Below are positions 25,273 through 33,976 of a stretch of DNA of 64,000 nucleotides, piece after piece. Numbering within the stretch: the first letter of the stretch is position 1; each line of letters opens with the position of its first letter. Source of the DNA: Mesorhizobium plurifarium (GTDB taxonomy: Bacteria; Pseudomonadota; Alphaproteobacteria; Rhizobiales; Rhizobiaceae); assembly GCA_000824785.1 (NCBI GenBank), contig CCNB01000019.1, positions 67,163 to 131,162 of the forward strand, in the 5' to 3' direction. Position numbers and translations under genes: made by a program. The notes under the pieces were generated by a model, which saw only the letters and a list, made by a program, of their open reading frames with translations, made no database searches and was not told the DNA's origin.

Positions 25273-26730
25273 ATGAGAAACCTGAATGACAAAAGCCTCT
25301 TCCGCGAAGCCGGCCTGATCGGCGGCAAATGGGTCGGCGCCGACTCTGGCAAGACTGTCGACGTCATCGATCCGGCGACGCAGGCGGCCATCGGCACCGC
25401 GCCTGACATGGCCGGCTCCGACACTCGCGCGGCGATAGAAATCGCGGCGTCCGCCTATCGGGACTGGCGGAAGAAGACCAACGCCGAACGCGCTGCGCTG
25501 CTGGAGGCCTGGCACGGCCTGATGCTCGCACATCTCGACGATCTCGCACTGATCCTGACGACGGAACAGGGCAAGCCGCTGGACGAGGCCAAGGGCGAGA
25601 TCCGCTACGGCGCCTCCTTCGTCAAATGGTTCGCCGAGGAAGCGCGCCGCATCAACGGCCACACCATCCCCTCGCCTACCTCAGACCGCCGCATCATTGT
25701 GCTGAAGGAGCCGGTCGGCGTCTGCGGTATCATCACGCCGTGGAATTTTCCCAACGCGATGATCACTCGCAAGGTAGCGCCGGCGCTGGCCGCCGGCTGC
25801 ACTGTGGTGATCAAGCCGTCCGAGTTCACGCCCTATTCAGCCCTATCGCTAGGCGTGCTCGCCGAACGCGCCGGCATCCCGGCCGGCGTCATCAACATCG
25901 TCACCGGCATGCCGGCCGAGATCGGCAATGAGATCATGGCGAACGAGACCGTGCGCAAGATCTCTTTCACCGGCTCGACGCGCATCGGCTCGCTGCTGAT
26001 GCGCGGCGCGGCCGATAGCGTGAAGCGGCTCAGCCTCGAACTCGGCGGCAATGCGCCCTTCATCGTCTTCGACGACGCCGATCTCGATCTCGCCGTCGAT
26101 GGCGCGCTCGTCTCGAAATTCCGCAATGGTGGCCAGACCTGCGTGTGCGCCAACCGCATCCTCGTCCAGGCCGGTGTCCATGACGCCTTCGCCGCGAAGC
26201 TCAGCGCCCGCGTCAACGCCATGACGGTAGGGCCGGGCACACAGCCCGGCGTCGCAATCGGACCGATGATCAACATGGTGGCGGTCGAGAAAATCAACCG
26301 CCATGTCGAGGACGCGCTCGCCAAGGGGGCTGCGATCATCACAAAGACGCCAGCCTTGCCGCAGGGGCCGCAGTATGTCGCGCCGCTGGTGCTGACCGGC
26401 GCCACGGCAGAGATGCAACTCGCCGGCGAAGAAACCTTCGGTCCGGTCGCGCCGCTGTTCCGGTTCGAGACCGAAGAAGAAGCGATCGCGCTCGCTAACG
26501 GCACTCCCTACGGGCTCGCCTCCTACTTCTACACGGAGAATTTGAAACGCGCCTGGCGCGTCGGCGAGGCGCTGGAGTTCGGCATGGTGGGCTTGAACAC
26601 CGGCTCGGTGTCAATGGAAGTGGCTCCATTTGGCGGCGTGAAGCAGTCCGGCCTCGGGCGCGAGGGCGCGCAGGCCGGCATCGAGGAATATCTCGAGATG
26701 AAAAGCTTCCACATGGGCGGGCTGGGCTGA
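25273..26730 (+). CDS. gabD: Succinate-semialdehyde dehydrogenase-like ALDH
   Basis: A 485-residue ALDH of the GabD type. Motifs are T-P-W-N-F-P, K-P-S-E-F-T-P, F-T-G-S-T-R-I-G, L-E-L-G-G-N-A-P-F (base Glu) and F-R-N-G-G-Q-T-C-V-C-A-N-R, where the catalytic Cys has a second Cys two residues later, as in GabD enzymes with redox-sensitive activity. The C-terminal P-F-G-G-V-K-Q-S-G-L-G-R-E-G is conserved. The expected reaction is succinate semialdehyde to succinate, feeding the TCA cycle; with the class III aminotransferase nearby this suggests a GABA-like or other omega-amino acid route. It is last in the plus-strand operon and convergent with the next gene, 26 bases away. Confidence 0.87.
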   Translation: MRNLNDKSLFREAGLIGGKWVGADSGKTVDVIDPATQAAIGTAPDMAGSDTRAAIEIAASAYRDWRKKTNAERAALLEAWHGLMLAHLDDLALILTTEQGKPLDEAKGEIRYGASFVKWFAEEARRINGHTIPSPTSDRRIIVLKEPVGVCGIITPWNFPNAMITRKVAPALAAGCTVVIKPSEFTPYSALSLGVLAERAGIPAGVINIVTGMPAEIGNEIMANETVRKISFTGSTRIGSLLMRGAADSVKRLSLELGGNAPFIVFDDADLDLAVDGALVSKFRNGGQTCVCANRILVQAGVHDAFAAKLSARVNAMTVGPGTQPGVAIGPMINMVAVEKINRHVEDALAKGAAIITKTPALPQGPQYVAPLVLTGATAEMQLAGEETFGPVAPLFRFETEEEAIALANGTPYGLASYFYTENLKRAWRVGEALEFGMVGLNTGSVSMEVAPFGGVKQSGLGREGAQAGIEEYLEMKSFHMGGLG

Positions 26731-26756
26731 AGCCCCGGCCAGTTCCGGACCGGATC

Positions 26757-28031
26757 TTACTGAATCCGGTCAAGCGCTTTGTAGTAGAGGCCGACCATCG
26801 GCAGGAACCAGGGCTTGCCGGAATAGCCGGGAATGGAAGGCCACTCGAGCCCTTTCAGCGGATTGCGGTCCTCGCGGCCGAGCATGGCATCGGCCAGTAT
26901 CATACCGAGATGAGTGGAAAGCTGCGCGCCGTGGCCGGAATAGCCCATCGCGTACCAGACCCCCTCATGGTAGCCGGCGCGCGGGTAGCGGTCCTTGGTC
27001 ATATCGACCAGCCCGCCCCAGCAATAGTCGATCTTGACATTCGCGAGTTGCGGGAAGATCGCCGCGAGGCTTGCCCGCAATATCTGTCCGCTCTTGGCAT
27101 CCGAGCGCTGGTCCGACGTCGCCGAGAAACGCGCGCGGCCGCCGAAGATCAGTCGCTTGTCGGCTGCGAGCCGGAAGTAATTGCCGATGTTCATCGAGGT
27201 CACGCATGTGCGGTTGCCCGGCATGGTGGCAGTGATCTCGGCGTCGCTCAACGGCCGCGTGGCGATGATGAAGCTGCCGACCGAGATGAGCCTGCGGCGG
27301 AAATAGCTGAAATTCGGCGTCGTGTAGGCACCCGTCGCCACCAGCACATTGTCGGCGCTGATCTTACCGCGGGATGTTGTCAGCTCGTGTCTGGTTCCTG
27401 ATTGCCTGCGGTCCGTCACCCTGGCGTTCTCGTGGATGACCGCGCCGTGGCGAGCGGCGGCCGTGGCGAGGCCGGCCACATAGCGGCCCATATGCATCAT
27501 GGCGCTCTTTTTCGACAGCATCGCGCCATGGAATGGCGAGCCGATCTCGGATTTGAGATCCACCGCCGACAGCAGCGCCGTATCCGGATCAACCTCGGCA
27601 TGGATGGCTTCGAAGTTGCGGGCGATCGCTTCGAAATGCTGCCGCTTGGACGCGAGCTTCAATTTGCCGGCGCGGCGGAAATTGCAGTCGATGCCTTCCT
27701 CCGCGATCAGCGCCTCGATGGTGTCGACGGCATCGTCCAGCGCCCGGTAGAGCGCGATCGCGCGCTCCTTACCGAGTTCCGCCTTTGCCGAAAGATAGCT
27801 GTGGGCGAGACCGTTGTTCAGATGCCCGCCATTGCGCCCCGACGCACCCCAGCCGACCCGCTCAACTTCCAGCACCACCACCTTGGCGCCGGCTTTCGCC
27901 AGTTGGCGCGCCGCGGCGAGGCCGGTAAAGCCGCCGCCGACGATTGCCGCATCATAGTGGCCCTCGACCGGGCCTTGCGCCCCGCCGGAAAAGAGCGGGG
28001 CGGTATCATGCCAGTAGGAGACCAGCTTCAT
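26757..28031 (-). CDS. FAD-dependent amine/amino acid oxidase (PuuB-like, DAO superfamily)
   Basis: A 424-residue flavoprotein. The FAD-binding motif A-A-I-V-G-G-G-F-T-G-L-A-A-A lies at about 28-41, followed by L-E-V-E-R-V-G-W-G-A-S-G-R-N-G-G-H, the pattern of gamma-glutamylputrescine oxidase and related enzymes. G-G-R-A-R-F-S lies in the middle and G-Y-S-G-H-G-A-Q-L-S-T-H near the C-terminus. Such enzymes oxidise a primary or secondary amine to an aldehyde or imine with release of ammonia and peroxide. The ATG at 28031 has AGGCGGA upstream. The HAD gene at 28048 is 16 bases upstream in the same minus-strand operon. Confidence 0.84.
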   Translation of the reverse strand: MKLVSYWHDTAPLFSGGAQGPVEGHYDAAIVGGGFTGLAAARQLAKAGAKVVVLEVERVGWGASGRNGGHLNNGLAHSYLSAKAELGKERAIALYRALDDAVDTIEALIAEEGIDCNFRRAGKLKLASKRQHFEAIARNFEAIHAEVDPDTALLSAVDLKSEIGSPFHGAMLSKKSAMMHMGRYVAGLATAAARHGAVIHENARVTDRRQSGTRHELTTSRGKISADNVLVATGAYTTPNFSYFRRRLISVGSFIIATRPLSDAEITATMPGNRTCVTSMNIGNYFRLAADKRLIFGGRARFSATSDQRSDAKSGQILRASLAAIFPQLANVKIDYCWGGLVDMTKDRYPRAGYHEGVWYAMGYSGHGAQLSTHLGMILADAMLGREDRNPLKGLEWPSIPGYSGKPWFLPMVGLYYKALDRIQ

Positions 28032-28047
28032 CGGCAATCCGCCTGTC

Positions 28048-28716
28048 TCAAAGCCCGACCACGCCCGGGAGACCGGAAATATTGGCGATCTCGGTGTAGC
28101 CGTAATAGGGGTTGGCAGGCTCGTGGGCGCGGTTGACCCAAACCTTGTTCTTGATGCCGAGATCATGCGCCGACATCAGGTCGTAGCGGAACGAAGACGA
28201 GCAGTGAAGGATGTCTTCCGGGCCGCAGCCCAACATGTCGAGCATATATTCGAAAGCCTTGAAGCGCGGCTTGTACGCCTGCGCCTGCTCGGCCGTATAG
28301 ACGGCATGGAACGGCGCGCCGAGCTTCTCGACATTGGACATGATCTGCGCGTTCATGGCGTTGGACAGGATCACCAGCGGAATTTCCTTGGCGACCTTCG
28401 CGAGGCCTGTCGGAACATCGGCGTGTGGCCCCCAGGTCGGGACGCGCTCGTAGACCATCCTGGCGTCATCGGGGCTGAAGGCGACCCCGTTACGCTTGCA
28501 GGTGCGTTCCAGCGCATTGTGGATGACGTCGGCATAGGGCTTCCAATCGCCCAGGATCTCATCCAGCCGATAGGCGGCGAAGTTCTTGATGAACTCCTGC
28601 ATGCGCGGCTCGTCGAGCCGGCTGCCGTATAGGTCGCGCGCCGCCTCCGCCATCTGGAAACTGGTCAACGTGCCATAGCAGTCGAAGGTGATGTATTTGG
28701 GCCTGAAAGAAGCCAT
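28048..28716 (-). CDS. HAD-superfamily hydrolase (type II haloacid dehalogenase-like)
   Basis: A 222-residue HAD protein. Motif I is F-D-C-Y-G-T-L (nucleophile Asp at about residue 11), motif II I-L-S-N-A, motif III Y-K-P-R and motif IV C-S-S-S-F-R-Y-D. The type II haloacid dehalogenase subfamily contains many phosphatases, so dehalogenation should not be assumed. A second gene of the same subfamily lies at 31492-32214, in the operon beyond. GGAG precedes the ATG at 28716 at a rather long spacing. It is first in the minus-strand pair with the FAD oxidase. Confidence 0.8.
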   Translation of the reverse strand: MASFRPKYITFDCYGTLTSFQMAEAARDLYGSRLDEPRMQEFIKNFAAYRLDEILGDWKPYADVIHNALERTCKRNGVAFSPDDARMVYERVPTWGPHADVPTGLAKVAKEIPLVILSNAMNAQIMSNVEKLGAPFHAVYTAEQAQAYKPRFKAFEYMLDMLGCGPEDILHCSSSFRYDLMSAHDLGIKNKVWVNRAHEPANPYYGYTEIANISGLPGVVGL

Positions 28717-29035
28717 GTCCGTCGATCTCCGGTGGAAGCGCACCCGCTCTGGGATTCACGTCATCATATGCGGGCCGGCGACGAGCCGCTTGACCGAAAT
28801 CGGCTCTTCAAAAGCAGAAAGTTCCGTATCCGCCGTCAGGTTTGGCACGCTGTAGCATCTTGGCTGTCGACAAGCCCGCTATTGCGCGACGGGGAAGCGA
28901 CAACCGAGGATGCTGCCAGCAGAAGATGCGGCGCGCGACCCGCGCAAAGGCGAAAGATATCGCAGAGACCGAAATCTTCAGACGATCCGCCGCGCGCCGA
29001 TGACCGAGACTTGCTGGCAGACGGAAGGATACCTC
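28717..29035. other. Divergent intergenic region
   Basis: About 320 bases separate the HAD gene from the GNAT gene and should hold promoters for both operons. A TTGGCACG at 28842 looks like half of a sigma-54 promoter, but the second half is out of register. No other element is convincing. Confidence 0.35.
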
Positions 29036-29875
29036 ATGCAGCAGGGCGAAATCGCAATCCAGGCTTTCGGGCCGGACCATATCGAGGGCGCGGTGGCGCT
29101 TTCCCGCCAGGAGAACTGGCCGCATCGCCCGCAGGACTGGCAGATGGCTCTGCAGCTTTCGAATGGCGCGGTTGCACTCGACGACCAGGGCCGGGTTGTC
29201 GGCACCATCCTGGTAACGCCCTACGGTATGGATTGCGCCATGATCAACATGGTGATCGTCGACCGGAACGCGCGCGGTATGGGACTCGGGCGCCGGCTTA
29301 TGGAACAGGCCTTCGCTCTTGCGGAAGATCGGCCCCTGCGGCTTGTCGCGACAGCGGAGGGCATGCCGCTCTATCAGAAACTCGGCTTTGTGCCCTCGGG
29401 CACCATCCTGCAACATCAGGGCAGCGTCGCTCAGCTTGGCGCGCCGGACGGCGTGGGGGCGGCAAGCGCTGATGACCTGCCGGAGATCAAGGTACTGGAC
29501 CGCGACGCCTATGGCGCCAACCGCGAAGCCCTGATCGACGCGCTGGCCGAGCGCGGCCAATTCGCCGTCATCCGCCGCAACGGCGCGATCGAGGCCTATG
29601 CCGCGATCCGCCCGTTCGGACGCGGCGAGGTGGTCGGCCCGGTCATCGCGGACAGCGCAGAGGAAGCCAAAGCACTGATCGGCTTCTTTGCCGCCTCGCG
29701 CCTAGGCGCCTTCCTGCGCGTCGACACCGATCGCCGGACCGGCATAGCCGACTGGCTGACGGAAATTGGCCTCGGCCATGTCGGCGGCGGCGTGGCCATG
29801 GATCGCCCGTCTCGGACGGCCGCGGCACGGGCCCGGCCAAAAGTTTATGCCCTCGCCAACCAGGCGCTCGGCTAG
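29036..29875 (+). CDS. Double GNAT-family N-acetyltransferase
   Basis: A 279-residue protein with a canonical N-terminal GNAT domain: N-W-P-H-R-P-Q-D-W-Q, then I-N-M-V-I-V-D-R-N-A-R-G-M-G-L-G-R-R-L-M (the acetyl-CoA loop R-x2-G-x-G-R) and L-Y-Q-K-L-G-F. A second, more diverged half has R-P-F-G-R-G-E-V-V-G-P-V-I-A and ends P-K-V-Y-A-L-A-N-Q-A-L-G, shared with the paralogue at 19021-19878. It begins the plus-strand operon running into the aminotransferase 14 bases downstream. The ATG at 29036 has AAGGA 7 bases upstream; earlier ATGs have none. Confidence 0.78.
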   Translation: MQQGEIAIQAFGPDHIEGAVALSRQENWPHRPQDWQMALQLSNGAVALDDQGRVVGTILVTPYGMDCAMINMVIVDRNARGMGLGRRLMEQAFALAEDRPLRLVATAEGMPLYQKLGFVPSGTILQHQGSVAQLGAPDGVGAASADDLPEIKVLDRDAYGANREALIDALAERGQFAVIRRNGAIEAYAAIRPFGRGEVVGPVIADSAEEAKALIGFFAASRLGAFLRVDTDRRTGIADWLTEIGLGHVGGGVAMDRPSRTAAARARPKVYALANQALG

Positions 29876-29889
29876 TGCGGAGAAAAACA

Positions 29890-31263
29890 ATGCTCGCCAA
29901 TTCGCTGATCGAACTCGACCGCGCCCATCTCATCCATCCGGTCTCCTCCTATCGCGGCCACGAGGCGCTCGGCGTGCGCGTGCTGAAGTCGGCGAAGGGC
30001 GCGACTGTCACCGACGCGTCCGGCAAGCAGTTGGTCGACGGATTCGCCGGGCTTTGGTGCGTCAATGCCGGCTATGGCCATGACAGCATCGTCGAGGCGG
30101 CTGCCCGGCAAATGCGCGAGCTTCCTTACGCCACCGCCTATTTCGATCTCGGCTCGGAGCCGGCGATCCGGCTCGCTTCGGAACTGGCCGAGCGAGCGCC
30201 GGGCGACCTCAATCACGTCTATTTCACGCTCGGCGGCTCGGACGCGGTCGACAGCACAATCCGCTTCGTCCGCTACTACTGGAATGCCAAGGGCGAGCCG
30301 CGGCGCGACCAGTTCATTTCGATCGAGCAGGGCTATCACGGGTCGTCCGTGGTCGGCGCGGGCCTGACTGCCCTCCCCGCCTTTCACGCCGGGTTCGGCA
30401 TTCCCTTCGAATGGCAGCACAAGATCCCCTCCCCCTATCCTTATCGCAATCCGGTCGGCGAGGACGGCAACGCGATCATCGCCGCATCGCTCGCCGCGCT
30501 GAAGGCCAAGATCGAGGCGATCGGGCCGGAGCGGGTCGCGGCTTTCTACGCCGAGCCGATCCAGGGTTCGGGTGGTGTCATCGTGCCGCCGAAGGGCTGG
30601 ATCAAGGCGATCCGCGCGCTCTGCCGGGAGTATGGCATCCTGTTCATCGCCGACGAGGTGATTACCGGCTTCGGCCGCACCGGGCCGCTGTTCGCCTGCG
30701 CGGAAGAGGACATCGTTCCCGATTTCATGACGACGGCGAAGGGCCTGACCTCGGGCTATGTTCCCATGGGCGCCGTGTTCATGGCCGACCATGTCTACCA
30801 AGTCATCGCCGATGGCGCGGGCAACGCAGCCGTCGGCCACGGCTACACCTACTCCGCTCATCCGGTCAGCGCGGCCGTCGCGCTCGAAGTCTTGAAGCTC
30901 TATGAGGACGGCCTTCTGGAGAACGGCATCAAGGCCGGCGCTCGCCTAATGGCGGGCCTGTCTGCCTTGAGCGACCATCCGCTCGTCGGCGACGTTCGCG
31001 GCCGCGGCATGCTTGCCGCGGTTGAACTGGTGACCGACAAAAAGCAGAAGACGCCGCTGCCAGCGTTGGCAATGCCTGCACGGCGGGTCTTCGACAGGGC
31101 CTGGGACAACGGCCTCATCATCCGCGCCTTTGCCAATGGCGTCCTCGGCTATGCCCCGCCGCTCTGCTGCACCGACCAAGACATCGACGCGATCATCGAG
31201 CGCACGCGGCTCACGCTCGACCAGACGCTGGCCGATCCAGATGTTCGCCGGGCCCTGGCATGA
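29890..31263 (+). CDS. Class III (omega) aminotransferase
   Basis: A 457-residue PLP enzyme of the omega-amino acid:pyruvate or putrescine:pyruvate type. Landmarks are D-G-F-A-G-L-W-C-V-N-A-G-Y-G-H, G-Y-H-G-S-S-V-V-G-A (PLP phosphate and ring contacts), F-I-A-D-E-V-I-T-G-F-G-R-T-G (cofactor Asp) and T-T-A-K-G-L-T-S-G-Y (Schiff-base Lys). It moves an amino group from a terminal amine to a keto acid and yields an aldehyde, which the neighbouring aldehyde dehydrogenases could oxidise. The ATG at 29890 follows CGGAG. The exact amine is not determinable here. Confidence 0.87.
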   Translation: MLANSLIELDRAHLIHPVSSYRGHEALGVRVLKSAKGATVTDASGKQLVDGFAGLWCVNAGYGHDSIVEAAARQMRELPYATAYFDLGSEPAIRLASELAERAPGDLNHVYFTLGGSDAVDSTIRFVRYYWNAKGEPRRDQFISIEQGYHGSSVVGAGLTALPAFHAGFGIPFEWQHKIPSPYPYRNPVGEDGNAIIAASLAALKAKIEAIGPERVAAFYAEPIQGSGGVIVPPKGWIKAIRALCREYGILFIADEVITGFGRTGPLFACAEEDIVPDFMTTAKGLTSGYVPMGAVFMADHVYQVIADGAGNAAVGHGYTYSAHPVSAAVALEVLKLYEDGLLENGIKAGARLMAGLSALSDHPLVGDVRGRGMLAAVELVTDKKQKTPLPALAMPARRVFDRAWDNGLIIRAFANGVLGYAPPLCCTDQDIDAIIERTRLTLDQTLADPDVRRALA

Positions 31264-31491
31264 CAAGCAGCGGATTTTTCGCATCTCGAAATATCGCCGG
31301 GGCCGGCGATTTCGCAATTTTGTGCCGCTGCCCCGCGCCTTTTCGGCGAATCCAGCGCGGGGGAAGTGCCAGACTATCCTTAAGACAAGGCCAGAAAGCC
31401 GGAATCTACTGGCTTCTTGAAAAGGCAACGTCTCGGACAGCACGGAATTTTGTTCTGTTCAGCACGGTTCGGCCATAGAGGAGGCTCGTTC

Positions 31492-32214
31492 TTGGCCAAG
31501 GCCTTCAGCGAATTCAAATACATAACCTTCGATGTCGTGGGCACGCTGATCGACTTCGAAGGCGGCATTACGGCCTGCCTGGCAGGCATTGCCGCCGAGG
31601 CCGGCGCGGCCATCGGTGGAGAAGAAGCTTTGGCGCTCTATCGGCAGGCCCGTTACATGCCGGGCGTGGGGTTGTTCCCGGACGATCTCGTGCGTGTCTA
31701 CACCGCCATCGCGCCGCGGCTCGGCCTGCCGGCAGAAGAGAGATACGGTGTCCGCCTGCGGGATTCAGCCTGCGTTTGGAAAGGCTTCCCCGACAGCGCG
31801 GCGGCACTGGCCGACCTTGCCAAGTCGCACAAGCTGATCGCCATGACCAATGCACGGCGCTGGGCACTCGACCATTTCGAGCAGCAGCTCGGATCGCCTT
31901 TCTTCGCCACCTTCACCGCCGACGACACCGGCACGGAAAAACCGGACCCGGCTTTCTTCCGGAAGGTCTTCGACTTCGTAGCGGGTCGGGGCGACAGCAA
32001 AGACGACATCCTGCATGTCGCGCAGAGCCAGTACCACGACATCGGCATCTCCCGGGCGCTCGGTATGACCAATTGCTGGATCGAGCGCCGGCACGCCCAG
32101 AAGGGCTATGGCGGCACAATCGAGCCCGAGCGCTTCACCGTGCCGGACTATCACTTCACATCGATGGCCGCCCTTGGGGCTGCCGTGCGCGAGAGCCTGA
32201 AGGAGCGAACCTGA
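31492..32214 (+). CDS. HAD-superfamily hydrolase (type II haloacid dehalogenase-like)
   Basis: A 240-residue HAD protein with F-D-V-V-G-T-L-I-D (nucleophile Asp), M-T-N-A-R-R-W, T-E-K-P-D-P-A-F-F and H-V-A-Q-S-Q-Y-H-D-I-G. It is a paralogue, but not a close copy, of the gene at 28048. The TTG at 31492 is preceded by GAGGAGG with 7 bases between, clearly better than the upstream ATG at 31417. About 230 bases separate it from the aminotransferase, so it may have its own promoter and lead the ABC transporter operon that starts 64 bases later. Confidence 0.8.
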   Translation: MAKAFSEFKYITFDVVGTLIDFEGGITACLAGIAAEAGAAIGGEEALALYRQARYMPGVGLFPDDLVRVYTAIAPRLGLPAEERYGVRLRDSACVWKGFPDSAAALADLAKSHKLIAMTNARRWALDHFEQQLGSPFFATFTADDTGTEKPDPAFFRKVFDFVAGRGDSKDDILHVAQSQYHDIGISRALGMTNCWIERRHAQKGYGGTIEPERFTVPDYHFTSMAALGAAVRESLKERT

Positions 32215-32278
32215 ACCTAAGCCCGGAAAGCCGCAGCAAGACGAGCATACCGACCAACCAACAGAAAGGGGAATGAAC

Positions 32279-33889
32279 ATGAATGACAAGATCACCAACT
32301 GGACCGGCGCAGACGATGCCATGGTTGAAAACGCCATCCGGCGGGGTGCCAGCCGCCGCGAACTCCTCAAGATGCTGCTTGCGGGCGGCGCCGCAGTTGC
32401 CGCGGGCAGCGTCGTGCTCGGCCGTGCAACGCAGGCCGTCGCCGCCACGCCGGTTTCCGGCGGAAATTTGAAAGCGGCCGGTTGGTCGTCTTCGACCGCC
32501 GATACGCTTGATCCGGCCAAGGCGTCGCTCTCCACCGACTATGTCCGCTGCTGCTCGCTCTACAACCGCCTGACCTTCCTCGACAAGGATGGCAAGACGC
32601 AGATGGAACTCGCCGAGAGCGTCGACAGCAAGGACGCCAAGACCTGGACAGTGAAACTGCGCAAGGGCGTCACTTTCCACGACGGCAAGGATCTGACGGC
32701 CGACGACGTGGTGTTTTCGTTGAAGCGCCATCTAGACAAGGCGGTCGGCTCCAAGGTCGCCAAGATCGCCGCGCAAATGACTGGCTTCAAGGCGGTCGAC
32801 AAGTCTACCGTGGAAATCACGCTCGCCGATCCGAACGCCGACCTTCCGACCATCCTGGCCCTGCACCACTTCATGATCGTGGCCGACGGCACTACGGATT
32901 TCTCCAAGGGCAACGGCACCGGCGCCTTCGTGCTGCAGACGTTCGAACCCGGCGTGCGCTCGGTGGTCACCAAGAACAAGAACTACTGGAAATCGGGCAA
33001 GCCTTACCTGGACTCCTTCGAGTTCATCGCCATCACCGACGACAGCGCCCGCGTCAACGCCCTGATTTCCGGCGACATCAATTTTGCCGCCTCGATCAAT
33101 CCGCGCTCGATGAAGCTGCTGGAGAGCCAGCAGGGCTTCGAGCTGTCGAAGACGACATCGGGCAACTACACGGACCTCAACATCCGGCTCGACATGGATC
33201 CGGGCAACAAGGCCGACTTCGTGGCCGGCATGAAGTATCTCGTCAACCGCGAGCAGATCGTCAAATCGGCATTGCGTGGCCTCGGCGAAATCGGCAACGA
33301 CCAGCCCGTCTCGCCGGCGAATATCTTTCACAACGCCGACCTGAAGCCGAAGGCCTTCGACCCGGACAAGGCGAAATTCCACTTCAACAAGGCGGGCGTG
33401 CTCGGCCAGTCCATTCCCGTGGTCGCTTCTGACGCTGCCACCTCGTCGATCGACATGGCGGTGATCATCCAGGCCGCCGGCGCTGATATCGGCATGAAGC
33501 TCGACGTGCAGCGCGTCCCGTCCGACGGCTATTGGGACAACTACTGGCTTAAGGCGCCGGTCCATTTCGGCAACATCAATCCGCGCCCGACGCCGGACAT
33601 CCTGTTCTCGCTGCTTTACGCCTCCAACGCGCCCTGGAACGAAAGCCAGTACAAGTCCGAGAAGTTCGACAAGCTGCTCGTCGAGGCGCGCGGCATGCTC
33701 GACCAGGCAAAGCGCAAGGAAATCTACGGCGTAATGCAGACCATGATCGCCGAAGAAGCTGGCACCATCATCCCGGCTTACATTTCCAACGTCGATGCCC
33801 TCTCTAGCAAGGTGAAGGGTTTGGAGGCGAACCCGCTCGGTGGCATGATGGGCTACGCAATGGCGGAATACCTCTGGCTCGAGGCCTAA
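32279..33889 (+). CDS. ABC transporter substrate-binding protein, family 5 (peptide/opine type)
   Basis: A 536-residue exported protein. The signal has a twin-arginine-like S-R-R-E-L-L-K followed by an Ala/Gly-rich hydrophobic segment, so Tat export is likely. The mature part matches SBP_bac_5: L-D-P-A-K-A-S-L near the start, K-L-R-K-G-V-T-F-H-D-G-K-D-L-T-A-D-D-V-V-F-S and G-T-G-A-F-V-L. Such proteins bind peptides, opines or other amino compounds in the periplasm. The ATG at 32279 has AAGGGG at 8 bases; an ATG at 32273 is too close to that site. A hairpin after the stop probably sets its expression above that of the permeases. Confidence 0.87.
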   Translation: MNDKITNWTGADDAMVENAIRRGASRRELLKMLLAGGAAVAAGSVVLGRATQAVAATPVSGGNLKAAGWSSSTADTLDPAKASLSTDYVRCCSLYNRLTFLDKDGKTQMELAESVDSKDAKTWTVKLRKGVTFHDGKDLTADDVVFSLKRHLDKAVGSKVAKIAAQMTGFKAVDKSTVEITLADPNADLPTILALHHFMIVADGTTDFSKGNGTGAFVLQTFEPGVRSVVTKNKNYWKSGKPYLDSFEFIAITDDSARVNALISGDINFAASINPRSMKLLESQQGFELSKTTSGNYTDLNIRLDMDPGNKADFVAGMKYLVNREQIVKSALRGLGEIGNDQPVSPANIFHNADLKPKAFDPDKAKFHFNKAGVLGQSIPVVASDAATSSIDMAVIIQAAGADIGMKLDVQRVPSDGYWDNYWLKAPVHFGNINPRPTPDILFSLLYASNAPWNESQYKSEKFDKLLVEARGMLDQAKRKEIYGVMQTMIAEEAGTIIPAYISNVDALSSKVKGLEANPLGGMMGYAMAEYLWLEA

Positions 33890-33896
33890 GAGGCGC

Positions 33897-33927
33897 GTGC
33901 CGGGATCGGTCAGCCGGTCCCCGGCAC
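33897..33927 (+). repeat. Intercistronic hairpin after the substrate-binding gene
   Basis: GTGCCGGG (33897-33904) pairs with CCCGGCAC (33920-33927), and the loop holds a further CGG/CCG pair. There is no T run, so it more likely protects the 3' end of the binding-protein message than ends transcription. Confidence 0.55.
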
Positions 33928-33976
33928 TGCATTGCGCAAGATTGTCCGGCCGAACGCAACCGCAGGGAGCGCTTCC

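Noticed and set aside
28842..28856. Sigma-54-like promoter (TTGGCACG followed by AGCA)
   Set aside because: The -24 half is perfect, but the GC of the -12 half is one base too close and the TTGC is missing; sigma-54 spacing is strict.
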